DNA of 64,000 nucleotides, taken from the NCBI RefSeq assembly GCF_011170125.1, contig NZ_BLLN01000002.1:1507410-1571409 (forward strand), read 5' to 3'. Position numbers and translations under genes: made by a program. The notes under the pieces are model-generated. The model was not told where the DNA came from, did not search any database, and was given only the letters and a program-made list of their open reading frames with translations. The first letter of the stretch is position 1, and each line of letters opens with the position of its first letter. Source of the stretch: Streptomyces diastaticus subsp. diastaticus (GTDB lineage Bacteria; Actinomycetota; Actinomycetes; Streptomycetales; Streptomycetaceae). Shown piece after piece: positions 1 to 9,602 of the stretch.

Positions 1-1
1 C

Positions 2-763
2 GGCATCGGCAACGGCATGTCGATCCTGATGTTCATCTCGATCGCCGCGAGCTTCCCCGCCTCCCTCTGGGCCATCAAGGAGCAGGGCGACCTGGCCGGT
101 GGCTGGATCGAGTTCGGGACCGTGATCCTGGTGGGTCTCGCCATGGTCGGCCTGGTGGTCTTCGTCGAGCAGGCGCAGCGCCGCATCCCCGTCCAGTACG
201 CGAAGCGGATGATCGGCCGCCGTTCCTACGGCGGTACGTCGACCTACATCCCGCTCAAGGTGAACCAGGCCGGTGTGATCCCGGTCATCTTCGCCTCGTC
301 GCTCCTCTACATCCCTGCGTTGATCGTGCAGTTCTCCAACTCCCAGGCGGGTTGGGCGCAATGGATCAACAACAACCTGGCGGACACCGGCGCCACGGCC
401 CATGTGATCCTGTACTTCTTCCTGATCGTGTTCTTCGCGTTCTTCTACGTCGCCATCTCCTTCAACCCCGAAGAAGTAGCCGACAACATGAAGAAGTATG
501 GTGGGTTCATCCCGGGCATCCGGGCTGGCCGACCGACCGCTGAGTATCTGAGTTACGTGCTCAACCGGATCACCTGGCCGGGTTCGCTGTATCTGGGGCT
601 GATCGCACTGGTGCCGACGATGGCGTTGGCAGGTTTCGGGGCCAACCAGAACTTCCCGTTCGGCGGGACGAGCATCCTGATCATCGTGGGTGTGGGTCTG
701 GAGACCGTGAAGCAGATCGAGAGCCAGCTCCAGCAGCGCAATTACGAAGGGTTCCTCCGCTGA
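2..763 (+). CDS. secY: Protein translocase subunit SecY, C-terminal part (5' end outside window)
   Basis: This is the C-terminal ~253 residues of SecY, the pore subunit of the SecYEG translocon in the cytoplasmic membrane. The frame is open from base 2. Several hydrophobic helices are visible, and the cytoplasmic loop [14 protein letters not shown] is a SecY hallmark, as is the [20 protein letters not shown] stretch. The segment ends FLR*, and its TGA overlaps the adk ATG (TGATG), so the two are translationally coupled. The secY-adk-map-infA order is the usual actinobacterial spc operon end. The identification is certain; only the N-terminal half is missing because of the window edge. Confidence 0.97.
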   Translation, partial: GIGNGMSILMFISIAASFPASLWAIKEQGDLAGGWIEFGTVILVGLAMVGLVVFVEQAQRRIPVQYAKRMIGRRSYGGTSTYIPLKVNQAGVIPVIFASSLLYIPALIVQFSNSQAGWAQWINNNLADTGATAHVILYFFLIVFFAFFYVAISFNPEEVADNMKKYGGFIPGIRAGRPTAEYLSYVLNRITWPGSLYLGLIALVPTMALAGFGANQNFPFGGTSILIIVGVGLETVKQIESQLQQRNYEGFLR

Positions 764-1419
764 TGCGAATCGTCCTCGTCGGACCGCCTGGTGCCGGCAA
801 AGGAACGCAGGCCGCGTTCCTAGCCAAGAACCTGTCGATCCCGCACATCTCCACGGGTGACCTGTTCCGCGCCAACATCAGCCAGGGCACGGAACTGGGC
901 AAGCAGGCCAAGTCCTACATGGATGCCGGCAACCTCGTCCCCGACGAGGTGACCATCGGTATGGCCGAGGACCGTATGGCCCGGCCGGACGCCGCGAACG
1001 GCTTCCTGCTCGACGGCTTCCCCCGGAACGTGTCGCAGGCGAAGGCGCTGGACGAGTCCCTCAAGGCCCAGGGGGTCGCGCTCGACGCGGTCCTGGACCT
1101 GGAGGTTCCCGAGGACGAGGTGGTCAGGCGCATCGCCGGCCGCCGCATCTGCCGCAACGACTCCAGCCACGTCTTCCACGTGGAGTACAGCAAGCCGGAG
1201 ACCGAGGGCGTCTGCGACGTCTGCGGCGGCGAGCTGTACCAGCGCGCGGACGACAAGGAGGAGACCGTCCGCAAGCGGCTGGAGGTCTACCACAACGAGA
1301 CCGAGCCGATCATCGACCACTACAAGGCCCAGGGCCTCGTGGTGACGATCTCCGCGCTCGGCAAGGTCGACGAGGTCACCGCCCGCGCGATGGCGGCCCT
1401 CGGCTCCGGCCAGAAGTGA
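763..1419 (+). CDS. adk: Adenylate kinase
   Basis: This enzyme interconverts ATP + AMP and 2 ADP in the cytoplasm. The P-loop [10 protein letters not shown] lies at residues 7-16, the AMP-binding region follows (STGDLFR), then LLDGFPR, and a LID domain with CRND...CDVC that resembles the metal-binding long-lid type. The 218 aa length is normal for long-type adenylate kinases. The ATG overlaps the secY stop, which settles the start. A strong hairpin follows the stop codon, so part of the transcription from the spc operon probably ends here. Confidence 0.97.
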   Translation: MRIVLVGPPGAGKGTQAAFLAKNLSIPHISTGDLFRANISQGTELGKQAKSYMDAGNLVPDEVTIGMAEDRMARPDAANGFLLDGFPRNVSQAKALDESLKAQGVALDAVLDLEVPEDEVVRRIAGRRICRNDSSHVFHVEYSKPETEGVCDVCGGELYQRADDKEETVRKRLEVYHNETEPIIDHYKAQGLVVTISALGKVDEVTARAMAALGSGQK

Positions 1420-1441
1420 CGTAGGGCCACGCGCCCGGCAG

Positions 1442-1473
1442 CGGCCGCGGTCCCCGCAAGGGGCCCGCGGCCG
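1442..1473 (+). terminator. Hairpin after adk
   Basis: A 14-base arm (1442-1455) pairs with 1460-1473 across a GCAA loop, with a single T/C mismatch. It lies between adk and map and has no T-tract, as is usual for Streptomyces terminators. Confidence 0.6.
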
Positions 1474-1603
1474 TCGCGCGTCCGGCCCGGAGAGGCGGGC
1501 GGGGCGCGGCGGACGCCGGGTGCGGCAGACTGGACAGGGTGGTCTCGCTGCCCGTACCGAGGCCGGCGGCGAAGACCGCCGACAAACAGGAGGCTTAGTT
1601 CCC

Positions 1604-2440
1604 GTGGTGCAGATCAAGAGTCCCGAGCAGATCGCCAAGATGCGCGAGGCCGGGCTGGTCGTGGCCGCCATCCACCGCGCCACGCGTGAGGCGGCCGTGC
1701 CGGGCGCCACCACCAAGGACCTGGACGAGGTGGCCCGCAAGGTGCTCGAGGAGCACGGGGCCCGCTCCAACTTCCTCGGGTACGGCGGCTTCCCGGCGAC
1801 GATCTGCACCTCGGTCAACGAGGTCGTGGTGCACGGGATCCCGGACGAGAAGACGGTGCTGGCCGACGGGGACATCATCTCCATCGACTGCGGCGCGATC
1901 GTGGACGGCTGGCACGGCGACGCCGCGTACACGGCCTTCGTGGGCGCGGGTCACGCTCCGGAGCTGGTCGAGCTCTCCCGGGTGACCGAGGAGTCGATGT
2001 GGGCGGGGATCGCCGCGATGAAGCAGGGCAACCGGCTGGTCGACATCTCCCGCGCCATCGAGACGTACATCCGCCGGCAGCCGAAGCCGGGCGGCGGGAA
2101 GTACGGGATCGTCGAGGACTACGGCGGGCACGGCATCGGGACCGAGATGCACATGGACCCGCACCTGCTGAACTACGTCGAGCGGCGCCGGGGCAAGGGC
2201 CCCAAGCTGGTCCCCGGCTTCTGCCTGGCGATCGAGCCGATGGTGAGCCTCGGCACGCCGAAGACCGAGGTGCTCCAGGACGACTGGACGGTGATCACCA
2301 CCGACGGGACCTGGTCCTCGCACTGGGAGCACTCGGTGGCCCTCACCGAGCAGGGCCCGCTGGTGCTGACCGCCGAGGACGGCGGCAAGGCGAAGCTGGC
2401 GGAGTTCGGGATCACCACGGCGCCGGACCCGGCGGCCTGA
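1604..2440 (+). CDS. map: Methionine aminopeptidase, type I
   Basis: This metalloenzyme removes the N-terminal Met from nascent proteins. The metal-ligand motifs of the M24A family are present: IDCGAIVDGWHGDAAYT (two Asp), GHGIGTEMH (His), AIEPM (Glu) and the C-terminal WEHSVALTE (Glu); VVVHGIPD carries the substrate-site His. The frame is open further upstream, but AGGAGG at 1588-1593 sits 10 bases before the GTG at 1604, giving MVQIKSPEQI and a normal 278 aa. It lies downstream of adk as in other actinomycetes. Streptomyces usually has further map paralogues elsewhere; this is the spc-linked copy. Confidence 0.96.
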   Translation: MVQIKSPEQIAKMREAGLVVAAIHRATREAAVPGATTKDLDEVARKVLEEHGARSNFLGYGGFPATICTSVNEVVVHGIPDEKTVLADGDIISIDCGAIVDGWHGDAAYTAFVGAGHAPELVELSRVTEESMWAGIAAMKQGNRLVDISRAIETYIRRQPKPGGGKYGIVEDYGGHGIGTEMHMDPHLLNYVERRRGKGPKLVPGFCLAIEPMVSLGTPKTEVLQDDWTVITTDGTWSSHWEHSVALTEQGPLVLTAEDGGKAKLAEFGITTAPDPAA

Positions 2441-2487
2441 TCCGGGAGTGTTCCGGCGTGCGTGGCCCGTGGGGCGCGTGTGCCGGG

Positions 2488-2513
2488 AGGACTCGCCCGT
2501 CCGGGCGGGTCCT
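2488..2513 (+). terminator. Hairpin after map
   Basis: The arm AGGACTCGCCCG pairs with CGGGCGGGTCCT with one T.G wobble and a very short loop. It lies 48 bases after the map stop and just before the infA promoter region. Confidence 0.55.
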
Positions 2514-2570
2514 GCGACGGTATGCGGCAGGGACGCATAAGGATCAGCGCATCGGGGCATTCTTCCTCGA

Positions 2571-2600
2571 TTCGCCTTTGCGGGAGCCCTGACGTAGACT
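2571..2600 (+). promoter_or_regulatory. Possible promoter upstream of infA
   Basis: TAGACT at 2595-2600 is a good -10 for the principal sigma factor. The best -35-like hexamer at proper spacing (18) is the weak TTCGCC at 2571-2576. Its position behind the map terminator and ~90 bases before infA makes a separate promoter for the infA-rpsK block plausible. Confidence 0.35.
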
Positions 2601-2688
2601 GACGCGTCGGCTCTCGTGCACCCGCATGCCCGTATGGGTGTGCACGGGACACGGAGCCGGTCAAGGTAGTCGATTCGAAGGGCGAAGC

Positions 2689-2910
2689 GTGGCCAAGAAG
2701 CAAGGTGCCATCGAGATCGAGGGCACTGTCGTCGAGTCTCTTCCGAACGCCATGTTCAAGGTTGAGCTCCAGAACGGCCACCAGGTCCTGGCACACATCA
2801 GTGGCAAGATGCGCATGCACTACATCCGCATCCTCCCTGACGACCGGGTCGTGGTGGAGCTGTCTCCGTACGACCTGACGCGTGGCCGGATCGTCTACCG
2901 GTACAAGTAG
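2689..2910 (+). CDS. infA: Translation initiation factor IF-1
   Basis: IF-1 binds the 30S A site during initiation. It is a single S1/OB-fold domain; the sequence [20 protein letters not shown] and the ending VYRYK are diagnostic. The GTG at 2689 gives 73 aa, the standard length; an upstream in-frame ATG at 2626 would add an unrelated 21-residue extension. GAAGGG at 2677-2682 is the ribosome site. It heads the infA-rpmJ-rpsM-rpsK block, which is the normal arrangement. Confidence 0.96.
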   Translation: MAKKQGAIEIEGTVVESLPNAMFKVELQNGHQVLAHISGKMRMHYIRILPDDRVVVELSPYDLTRGRIVYRYK

Positions 2911-2975
2911 ATCTTGCCCGCTCGCCGCCCCTTTTCCGGGGGCGGTGGCCGGCACCTGACCCGGAGAACCTCACC

Positions 2976-3089
2976 ATGAAGGTCAAGCCGAGCGTCAAGA
3001 AGATCTGCGACAAGTGCAGGGTGATCCGCCGTCACGGCCGGGTCATGATCATCTGCGACAACCCGCGCCACAAGCAGCGCCAGGGCTGA
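2976..3089 (+). CDS. rpmJ: 50S ribosomal protein L36 (zinc-ribbon form)
   Basis: This is a 37-residue large-subunit protein, too short for most ORF lists. The sequence runs [19 protein letters not shown] and ends HKQRQG. The CDKC pair, the later ICDN cysteine and the histidine of PRHK form the C+ zinc-ribbon type. Streptomyces usually keeps a second, zinc-independent (C-) L36 elsewhere, controlled by Zur. It lies between infA and rpsM as expected. The ribosome site is CCGGAG, upstream of the ATG. Confidence 0.95.
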   Translation: MKVKPSVKKICDKCRVIRRHGRVMIICDNPRHKQRQG

Positions 3090-3311
3090 CGCACACCTGC
3101 TCTCGCAGATCACGCGCGACGCACAGCAGCATCACCAAACGCAGTGCCCGCCTCTTCCCGTGCCCGCCAGGGCCTGAGAAGGGCGGTACCCCCGGTCGGA
3201 GGCCGGGGACCCGGTCCGTTCCATACCCCTCGGCGGTTTCGCCCGCCCCGGTGGATCGGCGGTCGGGAGCGGCACTGCGGCAGACCTCCGACAGACAACT
3301 GGAGCCATTGA

Positions 3312-3692
3312 ATGGCACGCGTTTCCGGTGTCGACATCCCGCGCGAGAAGCGTGTGGAGGTCGCCCTCACCTACGTGTTCGGCATCGGCCGGACCCTTTC
3401 GCAGCAGACGCTGGAGGCCACCGGCGTCGACCCCAACACCCGCGTTCGCGACCTGTCCGAGGAGGACCTGGTCAAGATCCGCGAGTACGTGGACAACAAC
3501 ATCAAGACCGAGGGTGACCTCCGTCGCGAGATCCAGGCCGACATCCGCCGCAAGGTCGAGATCGGCTGCTACCAGGGTCTGCGTCACCGCCGTGGCCTGC
3601 CCGTCCACGGTCAGCGCACCAGCACCAACGCCCGCACCCGCAAGGGCCCGCGTCGCGCCATCGCCGGTAAGAAGAAGCCGGGCAAGAAGTAG
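3312..3692 (+). CDS. rpsM: 30S ribosomal protein S13
   Basis: S13 sits in the head of the 30S subunit and contacts the P-site tRNA and the B1 bridges. The N-terminal [20 protein letters not shown] and the conserved [17 protein letters not shown] near the C-terminus identify it. At 126 aa with a basic tail (GKKKPGKK) it is normal in length. It is preceded by 222 gene-free bases after rpmJ and followed 65 bases later by rpsK in the usual order. Confidence 0.97.
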   Translation: MARVSGVDIPREKRVEVALTYVFGIGRTLSQQTLEATGVDPNTRVRDLSEEDLVKIREYVDNNIKTEGDLRREIQADIRRKVEIGCYQGLRHRRGLPVHGQRTSTNARTRKGPRRAIAGKKKPGKK

Positions 3693-3757
3693 TCCGCAGC
3701 GGACGCTCGTCAGCGGTCTTCGCTGTAGGACCGACCACCTCCCACTGGAGATAAGAC

Positions 3758-4162
3758 ATGCCCCCCAAGGGACGTCAGGGCGCTGCCAAGAAGGTGCGCC
3801 GCAAGGAAAAGAAGAACGTCGCTCACGGCCACGCGCACATCAAGAGCACGTTCAACAACACGATCGTCTCGATCACCGACCCCACGGGCAACGTGATCTC
3901 CTGGGCCTCCGCCGGCCACGTCGGCTTCAAGGGCTCGCGCAAGTCCACCCCCTTCGCCGCGCAGATGGCCGCCGAGTCGGCCGCTCGCCGCGCGCAGGAG
4001 CACGGCATGCGCAAGGTCGACGTCTTCGTCAAGGGTCCCGGCTCCGGCCGTGAGACCGCGATCCGCTCGCTCCAGGCCACCGGCCTGGAGGTCGGCTCGA
4101 TCCAGGACGTCACCCCCACCCCGCACAACGGCTGCCGTCCCCCCAAGCGCCGTCGCGTCTGA
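3758..4162 (+). CDS. rpsK: 30S ribosomal protein S11
   Basis: S11 is part of the 30S platform near the 3' end of 16S rRNA. Residues such as [16 protein letters not shown] and the C-terminal [18 protein letters not shown] are signature S11 sequence; 134 aa is the usual actinobacterial length. The start follows GGAG (CTGGAGATAAGAC). The next gene, rpoA, is separated by 161 bases that hold a strong hairpin, so the ratio of S11 to RNA polymerase alpha may be set there. Confidence 0.97.
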   Translation: MPPKGRQGAAKKVRRKEKKNVAHGHAHIKSTFNNTIVSITDPTGNVISWASAGHVGFKGSRKSTPFAAQMAAESAARRAQEHGMRKVDVFVKGPGSGRETAIRSLQATGLEVGSIQDVTPTPHNGCRPPKRRRV

Positions 4163-4203
4163 CCGGACCGCCGGGGCCTGAGCCCCGGCCGGCCGTGGGT
4201 CTC

Positions 4204-4236
4204 CGGGCGGTACGGCCGATTCGGCCGTACCGCCCG
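4204..4236 (+). terminator. Strong hairpin between rpsK and rpoA
   Basis: Arms of 16 bases (4204-4219 and 4221-4236) are perfect complements around a central T; in practice the loop is about GATTC. A smaller GC hairpin (4170-4189) lies just before it. Located after rpsK, it may be a terminator or attenuator limiting read-through into rpoA. Confidence 0.65.
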
Positions 4237-4323
4237 TACCCTTGAGCAGTGTCAAGGCCGGGCTCACCGCCCGGCGGGTCGGGCGTCAAATAGCGGGCGC
4301 CCCTGACTGAAGGAACAGAGAAC

Positions 4324-5346
4324 ATGCTGATCGCTCAGCGTCCCTCGTTGACCGAAGAGGTCGTCGACGAGTTCCGCTCCCGGTTCGTGATCGAGCCGCT
4401 GGAGCCGGGCTTCGGCTACACCCTCGGCAACTCCCTGCGGCGCACGCTGCTCTCCTCGATCCCGGGTGCGGCGGTCACGTCCATCCGCATCGACGGTGTC
4501 CTGCACGAGTTCACCACCGTGCCGGGCGTCAAGGAGGACGTCACCGACCTGATCCTCAACATCAAGCAGCTGGTCGTCTCCTCGGAGCACGACGAGCCGG
4601 TCGTGATGTACCTGCGCAAGCAGGGCCCGGGTCTGGTCACCGCCGCCGACATCGCGCCCCCGGCCGGTGTCGAGGTGCACAACCCCGACCTGGTGCTCGC
4701 CACGCTGAACGCCAAGGGCAAGCTGGAGATGGAGCTGACCGTCGAGCGCGGTCGCGGCTACGTCTCCGCCGTCCAGAACAAGCAGGCGGGCCAGGAGATC
4801 GGGCGCGTCCCGGTCGACTCGATCTACTCGCCCGTCCTCAAGGTCACCTACAAGGTCGAGGCGACCCGAGTCGAGCAGCGGACCGACTTCGACAAGCTCA
4901 TCGTCGACGTCGAGACCAAGCAGGCGATGCGTCCGCGCGACGCCATGGCCTCCGCCGGCAAGACCCTGGTCGAGCTGTTCGGCCTGGCCCGTGAGCTCAA
5001 CGTCGACGCCGAGGGCATCGACATGGGCCCGTCGCCGACGGACGCCGCGCTCGCGGCCGACCTGGCGCTGCCGATCGAGGAGCTGGAACTCACCGTCCGC
5101 TCCTACAACTGTCTCAAGCGTGAGGGCATCCACTCCGTGGGTGAGCTCGTCGCCCGCTCCGAGGCCGACCTGCTCGACATCCGCAACTTCGGTGCGAAGT
5201 CGATCGACGAGGTCAAGGCGAAGCTGGCAGGGATGTCGCTGGCGCTCAAAGACAGCCCGCCCGGATTCGACCCGACCGCCGCGGCCGACGCCTTCGGCGC
5301 CGAGGACGACGCGGACGCCGGTTTCGTGGAGACCGAGCAGTACTGA
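4324..5346 (+). CDS. rpoA: DNA-directed RNA polymerase subunit alpha
   Basis: The alpha dimer scaffolds RNA polymerase assembly and its C-terminal domain contacts DNA and activators. The N-terminal domain (about 1-230) has [20 protein letters not shown] and the C-terminal helix-hairpin-helix domain (about 250-315) has [19 protein letters not shown] and [14 protein letters not shown]. At 340 aa with an acidic tail it matches the Streptomyces family length. It is preceded by AGGAACAGAG and followed by rplQ, the normal pairing. Confidence 0.97.
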   Translation: MLIAQRPSLTEEVVDEFRSRFVIEPLEPGFGYTLGNSLRRTLLSSIPGAAVTSIRIDGVLHEFTTVPGVKEDVTDLILNIKQLVVSSEHDEPVVMYLRKQGPGLVTAADIAPPAGVEVHNPDLVLATLNAKGKLEMELTVERGRGYVSAVQNKQAGQEIGRVPVDSIYSPVLKVTYKVEATRVEQRTDFDKLIVDVETKQAMRPRDAMASAGKTLVELFGLARELNVDAEGIDMGPSPTDAALAADLALPIEELELTVRSYNCLKREGIHSVGELVARSEADLLDIRNFGAKSIDEVKAKLAGMSLALKDSPPGFDPTAAADAFGAEDDADAGFVETEQY

Positions 5347-5607
5347 GGACCTGTCCGGCGGGTGGTGAGCCTTAGGGCTCGCTCCCTGCCGGGGCGTGGC
5401 CACGCCCCGGGGGTATCCCGGAGGTGTGGCCGCTCGAAAGACGTCCTCGACCGCCGGACGGGCTCTGCCGGGCCGGTCCGTGGTGGTCGAGGTTGCCCGG
5501 GTGGCTCTGCGGAGCCGGCCGGGGGCGATACTCCGGCGGACACAAGTTCGCGCGGACACTGTCATCGGTACCTGATACGGCCGGTGCAGATCACAAGGAG
5601 AAAGACC

Positions 5608-6108
5608 ATGCCGAAGCCCGCCAAGGGTGCCCGTCTGGGCGGCAGCGCCTCGCACGAGCGGCACATGCTCGCGAACCTCGCGCGCTCGCTGTTCGAGCAC
5701 GGCCGGATCAAGACGACCGAGGCGAAGGCGCGCCGTCTGCGTCCGTACGCCGAGCGTCTGGTCACCAAGGCGAAGAAGGGCGACCTTCACAACCGCCGCC
5801 AGGTTCTCCAGGTCATCACGGACAAGAGCGTCGTCCACACGCTCTTCACCGAGATCGGCCCCCGCTACGAGAACCGCCCGGGTGGCTACACCCGGATCAC
5901 CAAGGTCGGTAACCGCCGTGGCGACAACGCTCCCATGGCCGTCATCGAGCTGGTGGAGGCCCTGACCGTGGCCCAGGAGGCCACCGGTGAGGCCGAGGCC
6001 GCGACCAAGCGCGCGGTCAAGGAAGACGCCCTGAGCAAGGACGAGGCCGCCACCGAGGCGCCCGAGGCCGCTGCCGAGGCCAAGGACGACGAGGCGAAGG
6101 ACGCCTGA
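5608..6108 (+). CDS. rplQ: 50S ribosomal protein L17
   Basis: L17 binds 23S rRNA near the exit tunnel. [20 protein letters not shown] starts the protein, followed by the conserved [24 protein letters not shown]. The frame is open upstream from 5362, but AAGGAGAAAG before the ATG at 5608 and the family N-terminus fix the start (166 aa). Residues after about 118 form an acidic, Ala/Glu-rich tail ([14 protein letters not shown]), an extension common in actinobacteria and absent in E. coli. Confidence 0.96.
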   Translation: MPKPAKGARLGGSASHERHMLANLARSLFEHGRIKTTEAKARRLRPYAERLVTKAKKGDLHNRRQVLQVITDKSVVHTLFTEIGPRYENRPGGYTRITKVGNRRGDNAPMAVIELVEALTVAQEATGEAEAATKRAVKEDALSKDEAATEAPEAAAEAKDDEAKDA

Positions 6109-6127
6109 GCCGGTCGTACGCGTGTGT

Positions 6128-6161
6128 GCGGGCCCGTATCCCTTCGGGGGTGCGGGCCCGC
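6128..6161 (+). terminator. UUCG-capped terminator after rplQ
   Basis: A 15-bp stem (6128-6142 with 6147-6161, two wobble pairs) is capped by a C(TTCG)G tetraloop. It begins 20 bases after the rplQ stop and is probably the end of the alpha operon. Confidence 0.75.
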
Positions 6162-6196
6162 CGCCGTACCGGGACGGTGGAGACGAGGATGCGCGG

Positions 6197-7084
6197 GTGA
6201 GCGAGCAGGTGGAGTACACGGAGCGGCGGGACGGGCCCGCGGACGGCCACGTCCGGGTGCGGCTGGACCTGAGTTACGACGGGCGGGAGTTCTCCGGCTG
6301 GGCCAAGCAGGCCCAGGGGCGGCGGACCGTCCAGGGCGAGATCGAGGACGCCCTGCGGACCGTGACGCGGTCGGGGGAGCGGACGTACGAGCTGACGGTG
6401 GCCGGGCGGACCGACTCGGGGGTGCACGCGCGCGGGCAGGTGGCCCACGTGGACCTCCCGGTGGAGGTCTGGGCGGAGCACCGGGAGAAGCTGCTGCGGC
6501 GGCTCGCGGGGCGGCTGCCGCACGATGTGCGGGTCTGGCGGGTGGCCGAGGCGCCCACGGGGTTCGACGCGCGGTTCTCGGCGGTCTGGCGGCGGTACGC
6601 GTACCGGGTCACCGACCACCCGGGCGGGGTCGATCCGCTGCTGCGCGGACACGTGCTGTGGCACGACTGGAGACTCGACGTCGACGCCATGAACGCGGCC
6701 TCGGTGGCGCTGCTCGGTGAGCACGACTTCGCCGCGTACTGCAAGCGGCGGGAGGGGGCGACGACCATCCGCACCCTCCAGGAGCTGAGCTGGGAGCGGG
6801 ACGGCGAGGGGGTCGTCACCGCGACCGTGCGGGCCGACGCGTTCTGCCACAACATGGTGCGCTCGCTGGTCGGCGCCCTGCTGTTCGTCGGCGACGGCCA
6901 CCGGCCCGTGGAGTGGCCGGGGAAGGTGCTGGCGGCCGGTGTGCGGGACTCCGCGGTGCACGTGGTGCGCCCGCACGGGCTGACCCTGGAGGAGGTCGGC
7001 TACCCGGCGGACGAGCTGCTGGCGGCCCGGAACCGGGAGGCACGCAACAGGCGGACCCTGCCCGGTACGGCCTGCTGCGGCTGA
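6197..7084 (+). CDS. truA: tRNA pseudouridine(38-40) synthase
   Basis: TruA converts U38-U40 of many tRNAs to pseudouridine. The catalytic aspartate lies in [13 protein letters not shown], preceded by [16 protein letters not shown] and followed by [17 protein letters not shown], all standard. The frame is open from 6122, but GGAGACGAGG upstream of the GTG at 6197 and the onset of family similarity favour the 295-aa form. It lies directly downstream of rplQ, as in many Gram-positives, but behind the UUCG terminator. Confidence 0.93.
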   Translation: MSEQVEYTERRDGPADGHVRVRLDLSYDGREFSGWAKQAQGRRTVQGEIEDALRTVTRSGERTYELTVAGRTDSGVHARGQVAHVDLPVEVWAEHREKLLRRLAGRLPHDVRVWRVAEAPTGFDARFSAVWRRYAYRVTDHPGGVDPLLRGHVLWHDWRLDVDAMNAASVALLGEHDFAAYCKRREGATTIRTLQELSWERDGEGVVTATVRADAFCHNMVRSLVGALLFVGDGHRPVEWPGKVLAAGVRDSAVHVVRPHGLTLEEVGYPADELLAARNREARNRRTLPGTACCG

Positions 7085-7089
7085 GCGGC

Positions 7090-7115
7090 GGGCGCCCGGC
7101 CGCGGCCGGGCGCCC
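7090..7115. terminator. Palindromic terminator between convergent truA and the membrane protein gene
   Basis: A 26-base perfect palindrome starting GGGCGCCCGGCC lies between two convergent stop codons (7084 and 7120), so it can serve both strands. Confidence 0.65.
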
Positions 7116-7119
7116 GGGA

Positions 7120-8016
7120 TCACTGCGTGGCGGCGGCCCGGGACGCCTGGGCGACGCCCCGGCGGTGGATCTGGCGCAGGGTGAATTCGGCCACGTCGTC
7201 GCCGGTGGTGAAGACGGCCCGGTCCTGCTTGGTGACCCGGTCGCCGTTGGTGAAGCCGCCGACGGTGAAGTAGACGTACCGTCCGTAGGCGTTGGCGGTG
7301 GAGCGGCAGACCGTGGTGCGGCAGAAGGTGGGGACGCCCTCGCCGGCCAGTGAGGCGATGTTGCCGCTGGACTCCTCCTTGACCTCGGCGGCGACCGCGG
7401 CCGTCCTGAACGTGGCGACGCCCACGGTGACCGCGACGCCGTCGCGCCGGTAGGTGGCGCGGACCAACTGCTCGCAGCCGTGCTTCGTGAGGACCTGGCC
7501 GAGGGCGCCCTGGGTGCCGCTCGCGCACTCGGCGGTGCGGTGCAGCGCGCCCTTGGCGTAGACGCGGTCGCCGACGGTGAGCTTCCTGCCCGGGTAGAGC
7601 GACTCGGCGGTCAGCGGGGCCTTGTCCTTCTCGGCGCTGGAGACGAACTCCTTGGGGTCCGGCGGGGGCGGCGGGGCCACCTCGGAGAAGGACGGGGCCG
7701 GGGCCGTGGTGTCCTCGGGCAGGGCCGAGGAGCTGGAGACGCCGCCGATCGGGCCGGACGCCTTCGGGTCGTCGCTGTTGGCGCGGACCACCAGGGTCGC
7801 GACCAGCGCGGCGACGGCGACCGTGGCGACCGCGCCGCCGCCGAGCAGCGCCCAGCGGCGTTTGCGGCCGCGTGCCTCGGAGGCGGTGGCGAGCGCCTCC
7901 CAGTCCGGCGTGGCCGGTCCCTGCCGGCCGTGGGGCTGCTGCTGCCCGTACGGCTGTCGCCCCTGCGGGCTTCCGTCCCCCGGCCCCCAGGGAGGCCCCC
8001 CTTGCCCAAAGCTCAT
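7120..8016 (-). CDS. Single-pass membrane protein of unknown function, Pro/Gly/Gln-rich N-terminus
   Basis: I do not recognise a named family. The 298-aa product begins MSFGQGGPPWGPGDG and has a cytoplasmic Pro/Gly/Gln-rich segment (1-35), a basic RKRR stop at 51-54 and one membrane helix at about 55-77. A Ser/Pro-rich linker follows and then an extracytoplasmic domain of about 180 residues with four cysteines (AECASG, KHGCEQ, FCRTTVC) that could form two disulphides. The ATG at 8016 is chosen over one three codons upstream because MSFGQGG is the usual start of such Streptomyces proteins. It is divergent from rplM. Confidence 0.8.
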   Translation of the reverse strand: MSFGQGGPPWGPGDGSPQGRQPYGQQQPHGRQGPATPDWEALATASEARGRKRRWALLGGGAVATVAVAALVATLVVRANSDDPKASGPIGGVSSSSALPEDTTAPAPSFSEVAPPPPPDPKEFVSSAEKDKAPLTAESLYPGRKLTVGDRVYAKGALHRTAECASGTQGALGQVLTKHGCEQLVRATYRRDGVAVTVGVATFRTAAVAAEVKEESSGNIASLAGEGVPTFCRTTVCRSTANAYGRYVYFTVGGFTNGDRVTKQDRAVFTTGDDVAEFTLRQIHRRGVAQASRAAATQ

Positions 8017-8114
8017 GGGCCGCATCCTACGACCGGGGTTCGTTATGGTGGAGGGGCGGATACGCCACAGCCCGCGGTACGGACCTCCGTGTCCGGACCG
8101 CGCGCACTCGCGTT

Positions 8115-8144
8115 TTGACCCGTTCGGGGAAACGCGGGTATCGT
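8115..8144 (+). promoter_or_regulatory. Promoter of rplM-rpsI
   Basis: TTGACC (8115-8120) and TATCGT (8139-8144) are 18 bases apart, a good match to the principal sigma factor consensus. The site lies about 180 bases before the rplM start in the 310-base divergent region 8017-8326, which otherwise shows no gene. Confidence 0.6.
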
Positions 8145-8326
8145 GCGTGTTCGTTATGTGTATTGGCTTGCTCATTCTCACGTGAGGGGCCCTTACACCG
8201 GTCCCACCGGGCCGATGACCAGCGGCAGGCACTCGGATGCGTCACCGATGTGCGGCCAGGGCTGTCGTGATCGTCCGTGGTGGCCATGTCAGGACCCACT
8301 CACTGAAGAAGCGAAGGCTACGAACC

Positions 8327-8770
8327 GTGCGTACGTACAGCCCCAAGCCCGGCGATGTCACCCGCCAGTGGCACGTCATCGATGCCCGGGACGTTGTCCT
8401 CGGCCGTCTGGCGACCACTGCCGCCACGCTCCTGCGGGGCAAGCACAAGCCGATCTACGCCCCCCACGTCGACACCGGTGACTTCGTCGTCATCATCAAC
8501 GCCGACAAGGTCCACCTCTCGGGCAACAAGCGCACCCAGAAGATGGCGTACCGCCACTCCGGTTACCCGGGTGGTCTGCGCTCGGTGCGTTACGACGAGC
8601 TGATGGACAAGAACCCCGAGAAGGCCGTCGAGAAGGCCGTCAAGGGCATGCTCCCGAAGAACACCCTGGGCCGTCAGATGCTCTCGAAGCTGAAGGTCTA
8701 CGCGGGCGAGCAGCACCCGCACGCTGCCCAGCAGCCGGTGCCGTTCGAGATCACCCAGGTCGCGCAGTAG
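8327..8770 (+). CDS. rplM: 50S ribosomal protein L13
   Basis: L13 is an early-assembly large-subunit protein. The GTG at 8327 gives 147 aa starting [20 protein letters not shown], the exact family N-terminus; the frame is open to 8237 but that extension is unlike L13. Motifs such as [19 protein letters not shown] and [20 protein letters not shown] are typical. It forms a two-gene operon with rpsI 43 bases downstream, closed by a strong terminator. Confidence 0.97.
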   Translation: MRTYSPKPGDVTRQWHVIDARDVVLGRLATTAATLLRGKHKPIYAPHVDTGDFVVIINADKVHLSGNKRTQKMAYRHSGYPGGLRSVRYDELMDKNPEKAVEKAVKGMLPKNTLGRQMLSKLKVYAGEQHPHAAQQPVPFEITQVAQ

Positions 8771-8813
8771 TTCCGGCCACACCCCTAAGACTGAAACGAA
8801 TCTGAGGAGAATC

Positions 8814-9317
8814 GTGGCCGAGACCACCGCCGAGCTCCCCCTCGACGACATCGAGCAGTACACCACCGAGTCCGAGACCCCCGAGGGCGACTACACCTCG
8901 GAGTCCCTCGCGTCCGGCTTCGGTGAGCCCCAGCCGGCCGCCGGCCTGGGCCGCCGCAAGAACGCCATCGCCCGTGTCCGGATCGTTCCGGGCACCGGCA
9001 AGTGGAAGATCAACGGCCGCACCCTTGAGGACTACTTCCCCAACAAGGTGCACCAGCAGGAGGTCAACGAGCCCTTCAAGGTGCTGGAGCTCGAGGGCCG
9101 TTACGACATCATCGCCCGCATCTCGGGTGGCGGCGTCTCCGGTCAGGCCGGTGCCCTGCGCCTCGGCGTGGCCCGCGCGCTGAACGAGGCCGACGTGGAC
9201 AACAACCGCGGCGCCCTCAAGAAGGCCGGCTTCCTCACGCGTGACGACCGCGCGGTCGAGCGCAAGAAGGCCGGTCTCAAGAAGGCCCGCAAGGCCCCGC
9301 AGTACAGCAAGCGCTAA
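8814..9317 (+). CDS. rpsI: 30S ribosomal protein S9
   Basis: S9 reaches the P site through its C-terminal tail. The core begins near residue 43 with [21 protein letters not shown] and ends [12 protein letters not shown], where the final Lys-Arg contacts P-site tRNA. The first ~40 residues are an acidic extension ([13 protein letters not shown]) found in actinobacterial S9. The GTG start follows GAGGAGA. At 167 aa it is normal for Streptomyces. Confidence 0.97.
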   Translation: MAETTAELPLDDIEQYTTESETPEGDYTSESLASGFGEPQPAAGLGRRKNAIARVRIVPGTGKWKINGRTLEDYFPNKVHQQEVNEPFKVLELEGRYDIIARISGGGVSGQAGALRLGVARALNEADVDNNRGALKKAGFLTRDDRAVERKKAGLKKARKAPQYSKR

Positions 9318-9342
9318 GTCGCTCGCTGCTTTCGAGACGCTT

Positions 9343-9375
9343 CGCCCCGGCGGCACGTGCTGTGCCGCCGGGGCG
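9343..9375 (+). terminator. Terminator of the rplM-rpsI operon
   Basis: A perfect 14-bp stem, CGCCCCGGCGGCAC against GTGCCGCCGGGGCG, with a five-base loop, begins 26 bases after the rpsI stop. Confidence 0.75.
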
Positions 9376-9602
9376 TACGTCTATCGGTTCCCGGTCCGGG
9401 CGCGCCCTGGAGGTGTGCGGGGCCGGGAATCTCGGGCATACGGGGCTGTACGCGCCGTGGATCACCGGCCGTGCGGGCGTATGCCGTACAACGGTATGAA
9501 GCATGAGCATGGGCCCCGGCATGCCCGCGTCGCGTTCGCGCTCCCACGCGTGAGCCGCACGTACGCGCGACCGGTGGACCCTGAGGTTCGGAGGACACAC
9601 CA

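Noticed and set aside
4264..6219. Minus-strand open frame of 651 codons opposite rpoA and rplQ
   Set aside because: Shadow of conserved ribosomal and polymerase genes.
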